From contig NZ_JBGCCT010000026.1 of assembly GCF_041260665.1 (NCBI RefSeq), positions 62,001 through 126,000 of the forward strand: DNA of 64,000 nucleotides, written 5' to 3'. Within the stretch, counting starts at the first letter, position 1. Every line of letters begins with the position of its first letter. The position numbers and the translations under genes are program-made. The notes under the pieces were generated by a model. The model saw nothing but the letters and a program-made list of their open reading frames with translations. It had not been told where the DNA came from and did no database searches. Positions 1 through 8,555 of this stretch are shown piece after piece. The DNA is from Catenulispora sp. GP43 (GTDB lineage: Bacteria; Actinomycetota; Actinomycetes; Streptomycetales; Catenulisporaceae).

Positions 1-1
1 C

Positions 2-718
2 GAGTCGGACTGGCCCGCCGCCTGCCGGCTCCGGGTGTTGATGACCGGCGCCGAGCGGCTTCATCCGATACCGGCGGGCCTGCCGTTCCGAGTCCTCAAC
101 GCCTATGGCCCCACCGAGGCCACGATCGTGGCGACCGCGGGCTGGGCGGTACTCGGCGCGGACGAACTGCCGCCCATCGGCCGGCCTCTCCCGCATGCCG
201 ACGTCAGGGTGGTCGCACCGAACGGCATCCCGGTCGCCGCGGGTCTCACCGGGGAGTTGTGGATCGGCGGAGCGGGAGTCGCCGACGGGTACGTCGCCCA
301 GCCGCAGCAGACCGCGGCCCGGTTCATCCCCGATCCGTACGCGGACGAGGAGCCGAGGCGCCTCTACCGGACCGGGGACCTCGTTCGGCTGACGCCCGAC
401 GGCGTTCTGCACTACGTGGGCCGGCAAGACCGCCAGGTCAAGGTCTCCGGAGTCCGGTTCGAACTCGGCGAGCTGGAAGCCGCGGCACGTCGGCGGCCGG
501 GCGTCCGACAGGCTGTCGCGCTCACCGGTCCCCCGGACGATCGGCCGCACCTGTTCGTGGTCCCCGAAGCCGACGCCGATCCCGACCGGCTCGAACAAGA
601 AGTCCGCGAATCGCTGCCGCCGCAACTCAGACACCTGCCAGTGCGATTCGTCCCCGAACTGCCCACGACCGCCAACGGGAAGGTCGATGTGCAGCCACTG
701 ATGGACACCGTCCGATGA
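2..718 (+). CDS. NRPS adenylation domain protein, C-terminal part (5' end outside window)
   Basis: The open frame runs in from the window edge. Visible are adenylation-domain motifs in order: an A5-like NAYGPTEAT, an A6-like GELWIGG, A7 YRTGDL, A8 around the DRQVKVSGVRFELGE stretch and A10 TANGKVD with its lysine. A adenylation domains activate an amino acid as AMP ester and load it on a carrier protein. The protein ends shortly after A10, so no carrier domain follows in the same chain; loading must be in trans. The stop overlaps the start of the next gene (ATGA), so it heads the operon running to 3,517. Substrate is not deducible because most pocket residues lie upstream of the window. Confidence 0.9.
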   Translation, partial: ESDWPAACRLRVLMTGAERLHPIPAGLPFRVLNAYGPTEATIVATAGWAVLGADELPPIGRPLPHADVRVVAPNGIPVAAGLTGELWIGGAGVADGYVAQPQQTAARFIPDPYADEEPRRLYRTGDLVRLTPDGVLHYVGRQDRQVKVSGVRFELGELEAAARRRPGVRQAVALTGPPDDRPHLFVVPEADADPDRLEQEVRESLPPQLRHLPVRFVPELPTTANGKVDVQPLMDTVR

Positions 719-1686
719 CGGATGTCACCTCGGCCGCTGCGCCTGTCCTCCAGGCCCCGGACGCCGATCCGCTCGGTTGGCTCGCCGCCAGCGCGCCGAC
801 CATCTCGGCGCGACTGCTCGACACCGGCGCGGTGCTCGTCAGGGGTCTGCCGGCGAGTTCACCCGCCGATCTCGCCGCGGCGCGCGCGGCCCTGGGGGTC
901 CAGCCGTTCGTCTCCACCGAGGCTTTCGGCCATCGCAGCGAACTCGCGCAGGGCGTCCTGTCACCGATCAGGTGGCCGGCCGGCCGGGAGCTGTGCCCGT
1001 ACCAGGAAGAAGCGTTCGGCACCATCGTGCCCGGCACCGTGCTCACCGCCTGTGTCCGGCCTCCCGACTCCGGCGGGGAGGCGCTGCTGAGCGATGCGCA
1101 CGCGCTGCTCGCGCACCTGCCGGAACACCTCCGAGACCGACTGAGCACCCAGGGCTGGCTGATGACCCGGTCCTTCCACGGCTATTTCGGCATGACGTGG
1201 CAGGACGCCTTCGGGGTCGCCGACCGTGAGCGGCTGACCGAGGTCTTGGCCGCACAGGGCATCGACCACGCCTGGCTCCCGGACGACGTGTTGCGCACCC
1301 GTCGGCGCCGCACCGCGATCCTGCGGCACCCGAGCACCGGGCTCGAATGCTGGTTCAACCAGATCGCGTTCCTGAACAACGGCAGTCTGGAGCCGCGGGA
1401 GCGCGCCTTGCTCACCGAGGCCTTCGGCGACGATCTGCCGGTCGACTCCGCGTTCGGCGACGGCACACCGCTGAGCCCGCACGACCTGTCGGCCTTGCAC
1501 GCGGCCTACGACGCCACCACGACGGCGATCGCCTGGCAGAGCGGCGATCTCCTCGTCACCGACAACATCCGTACCGCCCTCGGGCGCGCGCCGCATAGCG
1601 GCGATCCCGCCTTCCTGGTCGCCCTCGGCGATCCGGTCGATCGGCGGGCCCATGAGCAGTTCCCTTCGGAAGAGGACAGACCATGA
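715..1686 (+). CDS. TauD/SyrP-like dioxygenase-fold protein lacking metal ligands
   Basis: 323 residues. The fold family (Fe(II)/2-oxoglutarate oxygenases of the TauD/SyrP type) is shown by PPDSGGEALLSDAHAL (116-131), ECWFNQIAF (211-219) and SGDLLVTDN (276-284). The usual first iron ligand His in the H-x-E motif is Gln97 (context PYQEEAF; Glu99 is kept), and the second His of the usual AHGR motif is Leu289 (TALGR). The Arg that normally binds 2-oxoglutarate soon after is also absent (GDPAF). So it cannot bind iron and cosubstrate in the standard way. It may be a binding protein, a non-oxidative enzyme or a neofunctionalised catalyst. ATG overlaps the upstream stop and its own stop overlaps the next start. 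Confidence 0.8.
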   Translation: MTDVTSAAAPVLQAPDADPLGWLAASAPTISARLLDTGAVLVRGLPASSPADLAAARAALGVQPFVSTEAFGHRSELAQGVLSPIRWPAGRELCPYQEEAFGTIVPGTVLTACVRPPDSGGEALLSDAHALLAHLPEHLRDRLSTQGWLMTRSFHGYFGMTWQDAFGVADRERLTEVLAAQGIDHAWLPDDVLRTRRRRTAILRHPSTGLECWFNQIAFLNNGSLEPRERALLTEAFGDDLPVDSAFGDGTPLSPHDLSALHAAYDATTTAIAWQSGDLLVTDNIRTALGRAPHSGDPAFLVALGDPVDRRAHEQFPSEEDRP

Positions 1687-2723
1687 GTGAGTTCGAGGGC
1701 GGTCTGGTCGACGCGCTCCAGCCGATCCGCCACTACTTCCTGGCCCAGGTGCTCGACTACGGACTGCGCTCCGGGCTCCTGGACGAACTCGCCGCCGCAC
1801 CCGGCCGCCCGCTGCCCGAACTGGCCGCGGCCTGCGGCCTGGACCGCGAGCGCCTGGCCGGCCTGCTGCGCTACCTCTCGGCCGAGGAGATGGTGACCGA
1901 GCCGGAGACGGCGCCGGCCCTGACGGCGCGGGGGCAGGACGTGCTCGCCTATCGCCCCTGGTACGAGCTGCTGCTCGGCGGCTACAGCGACACGTTCAAG
2001 GAACTCCCGGCGGTCCTGGCCGACCGCAAGGCCTACGCCGGCCGGGACGGCGCGATGGTCGGCAAGGGCAGCTGCGGGATCAGCCGCCACGACGCCATCC
2101 CGCTGGTCCGCGGTCTGCTGGCGAAGCTGCCCACGGCCGCGGCCACGCTCGTCGACCTCGGCTGTGGCGACGGCACGTTCCTGCTCGACCTCTGCGAGAG
2201 CGAGGGCGACGGCGAGAACAAGGGCCGGGGCATCGGCGTGGACCCGTTCGGCCCCAGCATCGAGGCGGCCCGCCGGCAGGCGGAGGCGCGCGGTGCCGCC
2301 GACCGGGTGCGCTTCGTCGCCTCGCCCGCCGAGGAGTACGCGTTCGACGATCCCGCCATGACCGCGCCGTGCTCCATCGCTGCCTTCTCGCTCCAGGAAG
2401 TGCTGGAGCAGAGCGGCCACGACGCGGTCGTGGACCTGGTCCGGAGGGCGCTGGCCCCGGCCGGCGCGCATCTGGCGGTGGTGGAGGTCGACCACCGCCC
2501 GTCTGACGCAGTGGTCCGGCACGGCCTAGGCCTGGCGTACTACAACCCCTACTACCTTTTGCACCAGGTGACCGAGCAACGGCTGGAGACCGCGGCGTTC
2601 TGGCGCGGGTTGTTCGCGCAGGCCGGGGCGGAGATCGTCGCCGAGCACACCGTCGATCCCGACGTGGATTCGACCGGCCTGGAGCTCGGGTTCCTGCTGC
2701 GCCCCGCCGGAGCAGCGATATGA
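1683..2723 (+). CDS. SAM-dependent C-methyltransferase, 2-ketoarginine methyltransferase type
   Basis: 346 residues. An N-terminal helical/winged-helix part is followed by a class I SAM fold with motif I VDLGCGDGTFLLDL (157-170). The segments ALQPIRHYFLAQ (11-22), GKGSCGIS (127-134), EVDHRP and LAYYNPYYLLH near the C-terminus, and VDSTGLELGFLL at the end are, from memory, characteristic of the 2-ketoarginine (5-guanidino-2-oxopentanoate) methyltransferases, such as MrsA, which make 3-methylarginine. Substrate assignment is inference; a related alpha-keto acid is possible. No obvious partner transaminase of the MrsB type is in the window. Coupled by ATGA overlaps at both ends. Confidence 0.75.
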   Translation: MSEFEGGLVDALQPIRHYFLAQVLDYGLRSGLLDELAAAPGRPLPELAAACGLDRERLAGLLRYLSAEEMVTEPETAPALTARGQDVLAYRPWYELLLGGYSDTFKELPAVLADRKAYAGRDGAMVGKGSCGISRHDAIPLVRGLLAKLPTAAATLVDLGCGDGTFLLDLCESEGDGENKGRGIGVDPFGPSIEAARRQAEARGAADRVRFVASPAEEYAFDDPAMTAPCSIAAFSLQEVLEQSGHDAVVDLVRRALAPAGAHLAVVEVDHRPSDAVVRHGLGLAYYNPYYLLHQVTEQRLETAAFWRGLFAQAGAEIVAEHTVDPDVDSTGLELGFLLRPAGAAI

Positions 2724-3517
2724 CGGGCAGAGTCGGACACCCGGACGACGCCGATCTGGCCCTGCTGCACCGGATGGCGGACGTCGCCGACGAGATCGCC
2801 CTGCGAACACCGGGCCCGCAGGTCCGCGCCTGGCGCAAGGCGGACGGCAGCGCCGTCAGCGAGGCGGACATCGAGGTCGAGACGGCGCTGCTCGCCATGC
2901 TCGCCGCCGAGCGCCCGGCCGACTCGGTGCTGTCGGAGGAATGCGGCGCACGCCAGGGCACCGGTGGCACCGGCCGGCGCTGGATCATCGATCCGATCGA
3001 CGGCACCTCGTCGTTCCTGGCCGGCGGCCGCGACTGGGGGACACACATCGCGCTGGAGGACGCCGCGGGCCTGCGAACCGCCGTGATCACGCGCCCGACC
3101 GAAGGGCTCAGGTACTGGGCGCTGCGCGGGGCGGGAGCGTATCTGAGCTCTGATGCCGATCCGGAGGCGCCGCCACGGCGGCTGACGATGACGGCGGGAC
3201 CGAGCCTGGCCCAAGCTCGTGTCTCAGGGTTCGTCGAACCCGGCTCGAGGGCCGGCCAGGCGCTGGCGGACGCGGCCACGTGGGTCGAGGAGGAGGTCTG
3301 CGCCGTCGGCGCCCTGCTCGAAGGCCGGCTCGAAGCCCTGCTGGACGAGGGCGGCCAGATCTGGGACCAGGCGCCGGTCGCGCTACTGGTCCCAGAGGCC
3401 GGCGGAGTGTTCCGTGACGCGCACGGCGGGATGCGCCCCGATCTCGGGTGGGCGCTGGCCTGCCGCGGCGGGCTCTGCGAGGAGTTGTGGGCGGTGCTGA
3501 AGGGAGACCTGCCCTAG
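2720..3517 (+). CDS. Inositol monophosphatase-family phosphatase
   Basis: 265 residues. Metal-site motifs of the IMPase superfamily are present: LSEECG (about 72-77), WIIDPIDGTSSF (about 91-102) and a late WDQAPVALLVPEAGG. These enzymes hydrolyse phosphate monoesters (inositol phosphate, histidinol phosphate, phosphorylated antibiotics) with Mg2+. In this cluster it could remove a phosphate from a cyclitol or sugar intermediate, or unmask a phosphorylated precursor made by the kinase at 23,963; both are inference. ATG overlaps the methyltransferase stop. Its TAG shares the palindrome CTAG (3,514-3,517) with the stop of the convergent radical SAM gene. Confidence 0.85.
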   Translation: MTGRVGHPDDADLALLHRMADVADEIALRTPGPQVRAWRKADGSAVSEADIEVETALLAMLAAERPADSVLSEECGARQGTGGTGRRWIIDPIDGTSSFLAGGRDWGTHIALEDAAGLRTAVITRPTEGLRYWALRGAGAYLSSDADPEAPPRRLTMTAGPSLAQARVSGFVEPGSRAGQALADAATWVEEEVCAVGALLEGRLEALLDEGGQIWDQAPVALLVPEAGGVFRDAHGGMRPDLGWALACRGGLCEELWAVLKGDLP

Positions 3518-5418
3518 CCCTCCACAACCCGCCAGGTGGGAAGCACTTCACGGAAACGAAGCACCATGCCCTGGCAGTAGTTCGCGTTGTGCTCCAGGCT
3601 GCGCTGGGGCATGTAAGGCATCTTCTGCCTGGCCCGGTGGTCGATACGCACCGTCGTACGCGCGTCCGCGCTGTCCGCGCCGGCCGGCAGCAGTTCCCGG
3701 TCGGTCAGCAGTCGCGTCATCGGTGCGGACACCTCGACCAGGACCGACTGCTTGTCATCCGTGCCCTTCACCACGGCCTCGGTGAAGTCGTACTCCGGCG
3801 CGCGGAACGGTTCGCGATAGATATAAGGACGACTCAACAGGTCGAGCTCGAACGCCTCACGGGCCAGCGGGTCTTCCCACCAGGGCTGGGCACGCACGTA
3901 GTCCGCGAGCAGCGCGTCGAACTCGGAGCGCAGGGAGCTGAGGGTGAAGTGCGCGGTCTTGCCGCTGTTGAGCAGGTCGTAGTTGGCCAGCTGCGCCGTG
4001 GACTCGGCGAAGAACCGGCACACCTCGTTGTCGGTGCGGCTCTGGAAGTAGCGGGCGACGTCGGCGAAGAAGTCGCCGTAGGCGATGACGCCGGTCGCGT
4101 CGAGGTATCCGGAGAGCAGGAACAGGGCCCGCATGTTGTACAGGGAGTGGACCGCGTAGTTGAGCCAGTAGCCCTGACGGCACTCCTCGCGGGACACCCA
4201 GCGGGTGCCGACCACCACCTCCGCCTCGGCGACCTCGCTGGGCACCTCTTCGGTGACCAGGCCGTGCAGCTCGCGCTGGCTGTGCATCGGCGTGTTGTGC
4301 AGCAGCAGCTGCGGGTACACGATGATCGTGTCCGCGTATGAGCGGCACAGCGAGGTCAGGCCGTCCTTGAACGACTCGTAGGTCTCCCCCGGCAGCGGCC
4401 AGATGAGCTCCACGTAGGAGCTGATCTGCTTGTCGCGGAGCTGCTGCTGGAGCGAGATGTACGTCTCTTTGCGGATGTTCTGGCGGTCCACGGTCGCCAG
4501 CGTGCCGGCGTCGAGGGTCTGCAGGGAGATCGGCTGGGTGACCATCATGCCGCCCTTGACGAAGATCTCCGTGATCTCCGCCATGCGTTCCGGCTTGTTC
4601 TTCGCCGCCGCCATGTGCACGACCAGCGGGTAGCCCGTGCGCTTGCCGCATTCGACGATGTGGTGGGTCAGCTCGACGTCCCTCGGCGACAGGCCCCAGT
4701 TGGCGTCGGCGATGAAGATGCCGGTGGCGCCGTGTTCGCTGATCCAGGTGAGCTCGTCCTTGATCCGGTCGCCCTCGAACTTGTGCACCTTGTCGTTCGT
4801 GGCGGCGCCCCAGTAGCAGAAGCTACAGCTGAAGGGACATCCCCGGTTCGTCTCCATGATGGCGAAGCTGTAGGACTGGTCGTCGAAGACACCGGTGAGG
4901 AACGGGGAGGGGATCTCCATCAGATCCTTGATCCGGGGCGCCGGGAGCGTGGTGCGGAGGTCACTGTCGTGCCAGTAGGACAGTCCCGGGACGGCCGAGA
5001 GTTCCCGTGTGTCCGCGGCGAGCCGGCGCAGCAGCTCGACGAACGTGTGCTCGCCCTCGCCGTTGCACACGTAGACGTTCTCCGGCTTGTCGGCGAGGTA
5101 GGTGGCCGCGTGGTTCATCACCTGCGGGCCGCCGAGCAGGAAGCGGGACTCCGGACGCTCCTGCCGCAGCCGGTCGAGCAGCCACCGGACCAGCCGCATG
5201 TTCCAGATGTAGCAGCTGAAGGTGTAGACGTCGGCGTCCAGCTCGAGCAGCCCCGCCAGGATCTCCTCGCGCGGCAGCGAGACCGGCCGCGAGACGATCC
5301 GGAAGGAGTACGCCGGGCCGACCTCGGGGTCGTGGGCCGCCATGGCCTGCAGGTAACCCGAGGCCAGCGGCAGGATGTTCTCATAGGTGGGAAGCTCGAC
5401 GAGTACGACGGACCTCAT
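3514..5418 (-). CDS. Cobalamin-dependent radical SAM enzyme, probable C-methyltransferase
   Basis: 634 residues. An N-terminal B12-binding Rossmann-like region (about 1-140, with FLLGGPQV and NGEGEHTF) precedes a radical SAM core whose CPFSCSFC gives the CxxxCxxC cluster ligands C194, C198 and C201. The length and the start VVLVELPTYENILPLASGYL resemble class B methylcobalamin-dependent enzymes of antibiotic clusters (KedN5-like), which usually methylate unactivated carbons. The C-terminal 250 residues are family-specific. It is the last gene of the minus-strand operon from 9,341, with 15 bases to the thioesterase gene. Some members of this class do ring contraction or other chemistry, so methyl transfer is likely, not proven. 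Confidence 0.8.
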   Translation of the reverse strand: MRSVVLVELPTYENILPLASGYLQAMAAHDPEVGPAYSFRIVSRPVSLPREEILAGLLELDADVYTFSCYIWNMRLVRWLLDRLRQERPESRFLLGGPQVMNHAATYLADKPENVYVCNGEGEHTFVELLRRLAADTRELSAVPGLSYWHDSDLRTTLPAPRIKDLMEIPSPFLTGVFDDQSYSFAIMETNRGCPFSCSFCYWGAATNDKVHKFEGDRIKDELTWISEHGATGIFIADANWGLSPRDVELTHHIVECGKRTGYPLVVHMAAAKNKPERMAEITEIFVKGGMMVTQPISLQTLDAGTLATVDRQNIRKETYISLQQQLRDKQISSYVELIWPLPGETYESFKDGLTSLCRSYADTIIVYPQLLLHNTPMHSQRELHGLVTEEVPSEVAEAEVVVGTRWVSREECRQGYWLNYAVHSLYNMRALFLLSGYLDATGVIAYGDFFADVARYFQSRTDNEVCRFFAESTAQLANYDLLNSGKTAHFTLSSLRSEFDALLADYVRAQPWWEDPLAREAFELDLLSRPYIYREPFRAPEYDFTEAVVKGTDDKQSVLVEVSAPMTRLLTDRELLPAGADSADARTTVRIDHRARQKMPYMPQRSLEHNANYCQGMVLRFREVLPTWRVVEG

Positions 5419-5433
5419 ATCAGATTCCTGTCT

Positions 5434-6192
5434 TCAACGCGCAGTCGTACGGCTGAGAGCCTCGGCGAGGATCCGGGTCACGGCCGCAGTGTGCTCCAGG
5501 TGGTAGAAGTGGTTGCCCGGGAACGTGTGGACCTCGAACGGCCCCGTGCCCAAATCGCCCCACCCGCGCAGGCCGGCAGGCGAGACAACGGTGTCGGCGT
5601 CGCCGCCGAGCGCGACGATCGGCGCGGACAAGGCCCACGGTCCGGGACCGGGGCTGTACTCATAAGCCAGGGTCAGGTCGGCCCGGCAGACGCCGAGCGC
5701 CAGACTGAGCATGTCGGGGAACTCCTCCAGGCCGTCGGGCGTGCCGCCGTACTCCCGCAGTTCCCCGAGCAGTTCGCCGTCGGTCAGGTCGGCGGGGGAC
5801 GATCCCCAGCCGCGGTCGTGATGCGCGGGGACGGCCGCGGACGGGAAGAAGACGGCCGGCGGCCGGCCGGCGCGCTCGAGTTCCCGGCACAGCTCGAAGC
5901 CGACGTACGCCCCCAGGCTGTGTCCGAAGACGCCGAGGCGCCCGGACTCCGGTTCCAGCGCGGCGGCCAGCTCGGCCGCGATGTCACGGACCGTGCCGGC
6001 GTGCGGCTCGCTCGTGCGGGACGCGCGGCCGGGATACTGGGCCGCCAGGACCCGGACCCCGGCGGGGAAGCTCCCGCGCCACCGGCCGAACGCCTGCGCC
6101 GAACCGCCCGAATGCGGCAGCAGGACCAGCGTCGTGTGGAACGGCCCCGTCCCCGCGCGGTCGACGTCCCACAGACACCGGGGAAGGTTCAT
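5434..6192 (-). CDS. Type II thioesterase (alpha/beta hydrolase)
   Basis: 252 residues. It has the type II thioesterase pattern: LLPHSGGSAQAF (24-35), the nucleophile elbow GHSLG with Ser92, an acid in GGDAD (196-200) and His228 in GNHFYH. These proteins hydrolyse wrong acyl groups from carrier proteins, or release or transfer the chain in dissociated systems. Its ATG overlaps the stop of the carrier-protein gene (ATGA), a context fitting service on that carrier. No integrated thioesterase domain is seen in the window, so a product-release role is possible. Confidence 0.88.
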   Translation of the reverse strand: MNLPRCLWDVDRAGTGPFHTTLVLLPHSGGSAQAFGRWRGSFPAGVRVLAAQYPGRASRTSEPHAGTVRDIAAELAAALEPESGRLGVFGHSLGAYVGFELCRELERAGRPPAVFFPSAAVPAHHDRGWGSSPADLTDGELLGELREYGGTPDGLEEFPDMLSLALGVCRADLTLAYEYSPGPGPWALSAPIVALGGDADTVVSPAGLRGWGDLGTGPFEVHTFPGNHFYHLEHTAAVTRILAEALSRTTAR

Positions 6193-6455
6193 TCCGGTAC
6201 GGGCGCCGCGGCGACCAGCTGGTCCACCCGCTCGGCGAGGTCCTTGAGCACCGGGGCGTCCAGGAGCACCCGGACGGTGAACTCGACATCCCACTCCCGG
6301 CGGGCCAGCAGGACCACCTTGGTGGCCAGCAGCGAGTCCCCGCCGAGGTCGAAGAAGTCCTCGTCGGGCGCGACCGCCTCCAGATCCAGGACCCGGCCCC
6401 AGATCTCGGCGAGCCGCAGTTCGGTCGGCGTCATGATTGCGTCGTCCATCTCCAT
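6189..6455 (-). CDS. Stand-alone peptidyl carrier protein
   Basis: 88 residues, the size of one carrier domain. The phosphopantetheine site is DLGGDSLLA with Ser41, preceded by the usual DEDFF. It would carry an aminoacyl or peptidyl thioester made by a partner A protein. The start overlaps the stop of the upstream gene by one base (TGATG), and the stop overlaps the thioesterase start. The tight block Cys-hydrolase, carrier, thioesterase suggests they handle the same thioester. Confidence 0.93.
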   Translation of the reverse strand: MEMDDAIMTPTELRLAEIWGRVLDLEAVAPDEDFFDLGGDSLLATKVVLLARREWDVEFTVRVLLDAPVLKDLAERVDQLVAAAPVPE

Positions 6456-7246
6456 CACATCCGGGTGGGGGCCGCGGTCGCGGCCCGGTCGAGGAAGGCG
6501 AGCAGCGCGCCGCGCACCCCGGGGTCCTCGGCGAGCACCGGCCGCAGGCAGTCGAAGCGCACGGTCTGCTCGGGAGCGATCCCCAGCCAGGCGGCCTCGG
6601 CGGGGTGGTCCCGCGACACCAGCTGCAACACGTCGGCGGCCGGCGGCGGCGGGTCCGGGTGATGGACGGCCACCAGGTACGTCAGCCATTGCATGTACAG
6701 GTCGATCGTGGTCCCCATCGCCTGGTCGGCCTCCGCCGCCGTGAAACCGTCCGCGGCGAGCACGGCCCGGGAGCGCTGGGTGAGGTCGGCGGCGATCCGT
6801 GCCAGGTATTCCTCCGGCGTCGGGATCAGCGCCGCCACGTCCAGCAGCGGAATGCGCTCTTCCAGGTCGGTGTGCCCGGCGATCTGGCGGGCGATCTCGG
6901 TGTAGTTCTTGACGAGGTGGTAGTCCAGGCAGCGGGACGGATCCAGGTAGACGATCGGCAGCGGCGGCCGGTCCGGTCCGCCGACCCGCGCCGCGATCGG
7001 CGCCGCCAGGGGCGCGGCCGCGCAGTACGCGACGACCGCGACCGCGTCCCGGGGGTCGGTGTCCATGCGCCGGCACAGCTGTTCGGCGTACGCCCTCGTG
7101 TCGAGCTCGGTGGGCAGCGGGTGGGTGAGCAGGTATTCGCACTCGAGATCCGCGTCTTCCAACCGCAGTTCCGTCAGGTGCGCCTCGGGGCGCCGCCCGG
7201 GGAAGTCGAGCATCAGGATTCTGTTGCGCGCCGACGCCACCGTCAC
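6455..7246 (-). CDS. Alpha/beta hydrolase-like protein with cysteine nucleophile, possible aminoacyl shuttle
   Basis: 263 residues from a GTG that overlaps the aminotransferase stop (GTGA). I do not recognise it firmly. The segment VVAYCAAAPLA (71-81) sits where thioesterase-like hydrolases have their G-x-S-x-G elbow, with Cys75 as candidate nucleophile. Cysteine in this place is known in aminoacyltransferases that move residues between carrier proteins (SyrC, CmaE). The neighbouring free carrier supports such a role; this is inference. C-terminal part (about 150-263) is helical and unlike standard lids. A non-catalytic or editing function is also possible. Confidence 0.55.
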   Translation of the reverse strand: MTVASARNRILMLDFPGRRPEAHLTELRLEDADLECEYLLTHPLPTELDTRAYAEQLCRRMDTDPRDAVAVVAYCAAAPLAAPIAARVGGPDRPPLPIVYLDPSRCLDYHLVKNYTEIARQIAGHTDLEERIPLLDVAALIPTPEEYLARIAADLTQRSRAVLAADGFTAAEADQAMGTTIDLYMQWLTYLVAVHHPDPPPPAADVLQLVSRDHPAEAAWLGIAPEQTVRFDCLRPVLAEDPGVRGALLAFLDRAATAAPTRM

Positions 7247-8532
7247 AGGGGGTTCTCCATATCGCCGGAGACCTGTGCCAGTTCGCCCGCGTTCTGCGCC
7301 ACCTTGGCCACGGCTTCGGCGAGCACCGCCATCTGCGCCGGATCGGCCAGCAGTGCCGGGTGGTGCAGGGTGACGCAACAGCGGTAGGCGTCTTCGGCCG
7401 CGGGGACGGAGGTCTGGGTCAGCCGCTCGATGCCGGGGATGGCACCGTACCGCCGCTTGCTGTCCGGACGCAGCAGCGGATGCCCGGGCAGCGGCGGATA
7501 AGTGGTCTGGAACGGAGCACCGGTCTCGGCCCGCAGCGCCGCGGACACGACCGAGGCGTCGAAGCCGGCGAAGGCTTCGGGGTCGATGCGGAACACGTAG
7601 TAGTAATGAGTCCGCTCGGTCACGCCTTCCAGCGCCTCGACCGGCGCGACACCGGGGATCTCACGCAGCGACGCGTCCAGCGTGGCCGCGTTCTCCGCGC
7701 GCATTTTGTTCTGCGCGGGCAGCTCGAGCAACTGTCCGGAGAGCACGGCGGCGGTCAGTTCCGGCATGCAGTAGTTGGAACCCATGACCTCGCCGGTCAG
7801 CGACAGCTCCATCTCGCCGACGCGCGGGTCCGCGACCCGCGAGCGGCCGTCGGAGCGCAACTGGTACATCCGCCGGTACAGATCGTCGTCGTCGGTCACC
7901 GCGACGCCGCCCTCGCCGGCGGTCAGCAGCTTGGTCTGCTGCATGCTGAACGTGCCGACGTCTCCCCACAGGCCGACGGCCCGCCCGCGCCACCGGGCGC
8001 CGTGCGCCTGCGCGCAGTCCTCGATGAGGCCCAGGCCGTACCGGCGGCACAGCTCGGTGAGCGCGTCGAGGTCGCAGACGCTGTTGTAGAGGTGCACGAT
8101 CGACAGCGCCTTCGTGCGCGGGGTGATCGCCGCCTCGACCGCGGCGGGGTCCAGGCACAGCGTCCGGGGATCGACGTCGACGATCACCGGCAGCGCGTTG
8201 ACGGCCATCGCGGTGGACGCCGAGGCGACCCAGGTGATGCCCGGGACGATCACCTCGTCGCCGGCCCCGACGTCCAGCGCCTCCAGCGCGGTGACCAGGG
8301 CGGAGGTGCCGTTGGTGGTGGGCACGCAGTGCCGGGCGCCGAGGAAGTCGGCGAATTCGCGGGCGAACGCCGCCTCGCTCCCCGGGCCCTCGGCCTTGGG
8401 GCCGGAGATCGCCCAGCGTCCCGACTCCAGGCATTCCAATGTCTTCTGACGGGTGGATTCAGTGGCCGTCGGCCAGGCCGGCCAGCCCGCGGCCCACAGC
8501 GGCCGCCCCCCGTTGATCGCCAGCTTGCTCAC
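7243..8532 (-). CDS. DegT/DnrJ/EryC1/StrS aminotransferase, ketocyclitol type
   Basis: 429 residues, GTG start after GGGAGA. PLP enzyme of fold type I; Lys201 in SMQQTKLLTAGEGG is the Schiff-base lysine and DCAQAHGA (172-179) carries the cofactor Asp. The start LAINGGRP, SGRWAISG (37-44), EVIVPGITWVA and VVHLY-like region resemble the glutamine:scyllo-inosose aminotransferases of aminocyclitol pathways (StsC, BtrR type) more than sugar 3- or 4-aminotransferases or AHBA synthase. Expected reaction is transfer of an amino group to a cyclic ketone. Lies between the TIM-barrel gene and the Cys-hydrolase gene in one operon. Confidence 0.85.
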   Translation of the reverse strand: MSKLAINGGRPLWAAGWPAWPTATESTRQKTLECLESGRWAISGPKAEGPGSEAAFAREFADFLGARHCVPTTNGTSALVTALEALDVGAGDEVIVPGITWVASASTAMAVNALPVIVDVDPRTLCLDPAAVEAAITPRTKALSIVHLYNSVCDLDALTELCRRYGLGLIEDCAQAHGARWRGRAVGLWGDVGTFSMQQTKLLTAGEGGVAVTDDDDLYRRMYQLRSDGRSRVADPRVGEMELSLTGEVMGSNYCMPELTAAVLSGQLLELPAQNKMRAENAATLDASLREIPGVAPVEALEGVTERTHYYYVFRIDPEAFAGFDASVVSAALRAETGAPFQTTYPPLPGHPLLRPDSKRRYGAIPGIERLTQTSVPAAEDAYRCCVTLHHPALLADPAQMAVLAEAVAKVAQNAGELAQVSGDMENPL

Positions 8533-8555
8533 GTCTCTCCCTGCCTACAGGGTGG

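Noticed and set aside
715-1686. Sequencing error as cause of the lost His ligands
   Set aside because: Three separate ligand positions are changed without frameshift and the surrounding frame and couplings are intact, so one error cannot explain it.
4615-6744. A 709-codon plus-strand frame across the radical SAM and thioesterase genes
   Set aside because: It crosses three clear minus-strand genes and has no recognisable domain.
7243-8532. AHBA synthase (ansamycin starter unit)
   Set aside because: The N-terminus and mid-domain segments fit ketocyclitol aminotransferases better, and no other AHBA genes are present.
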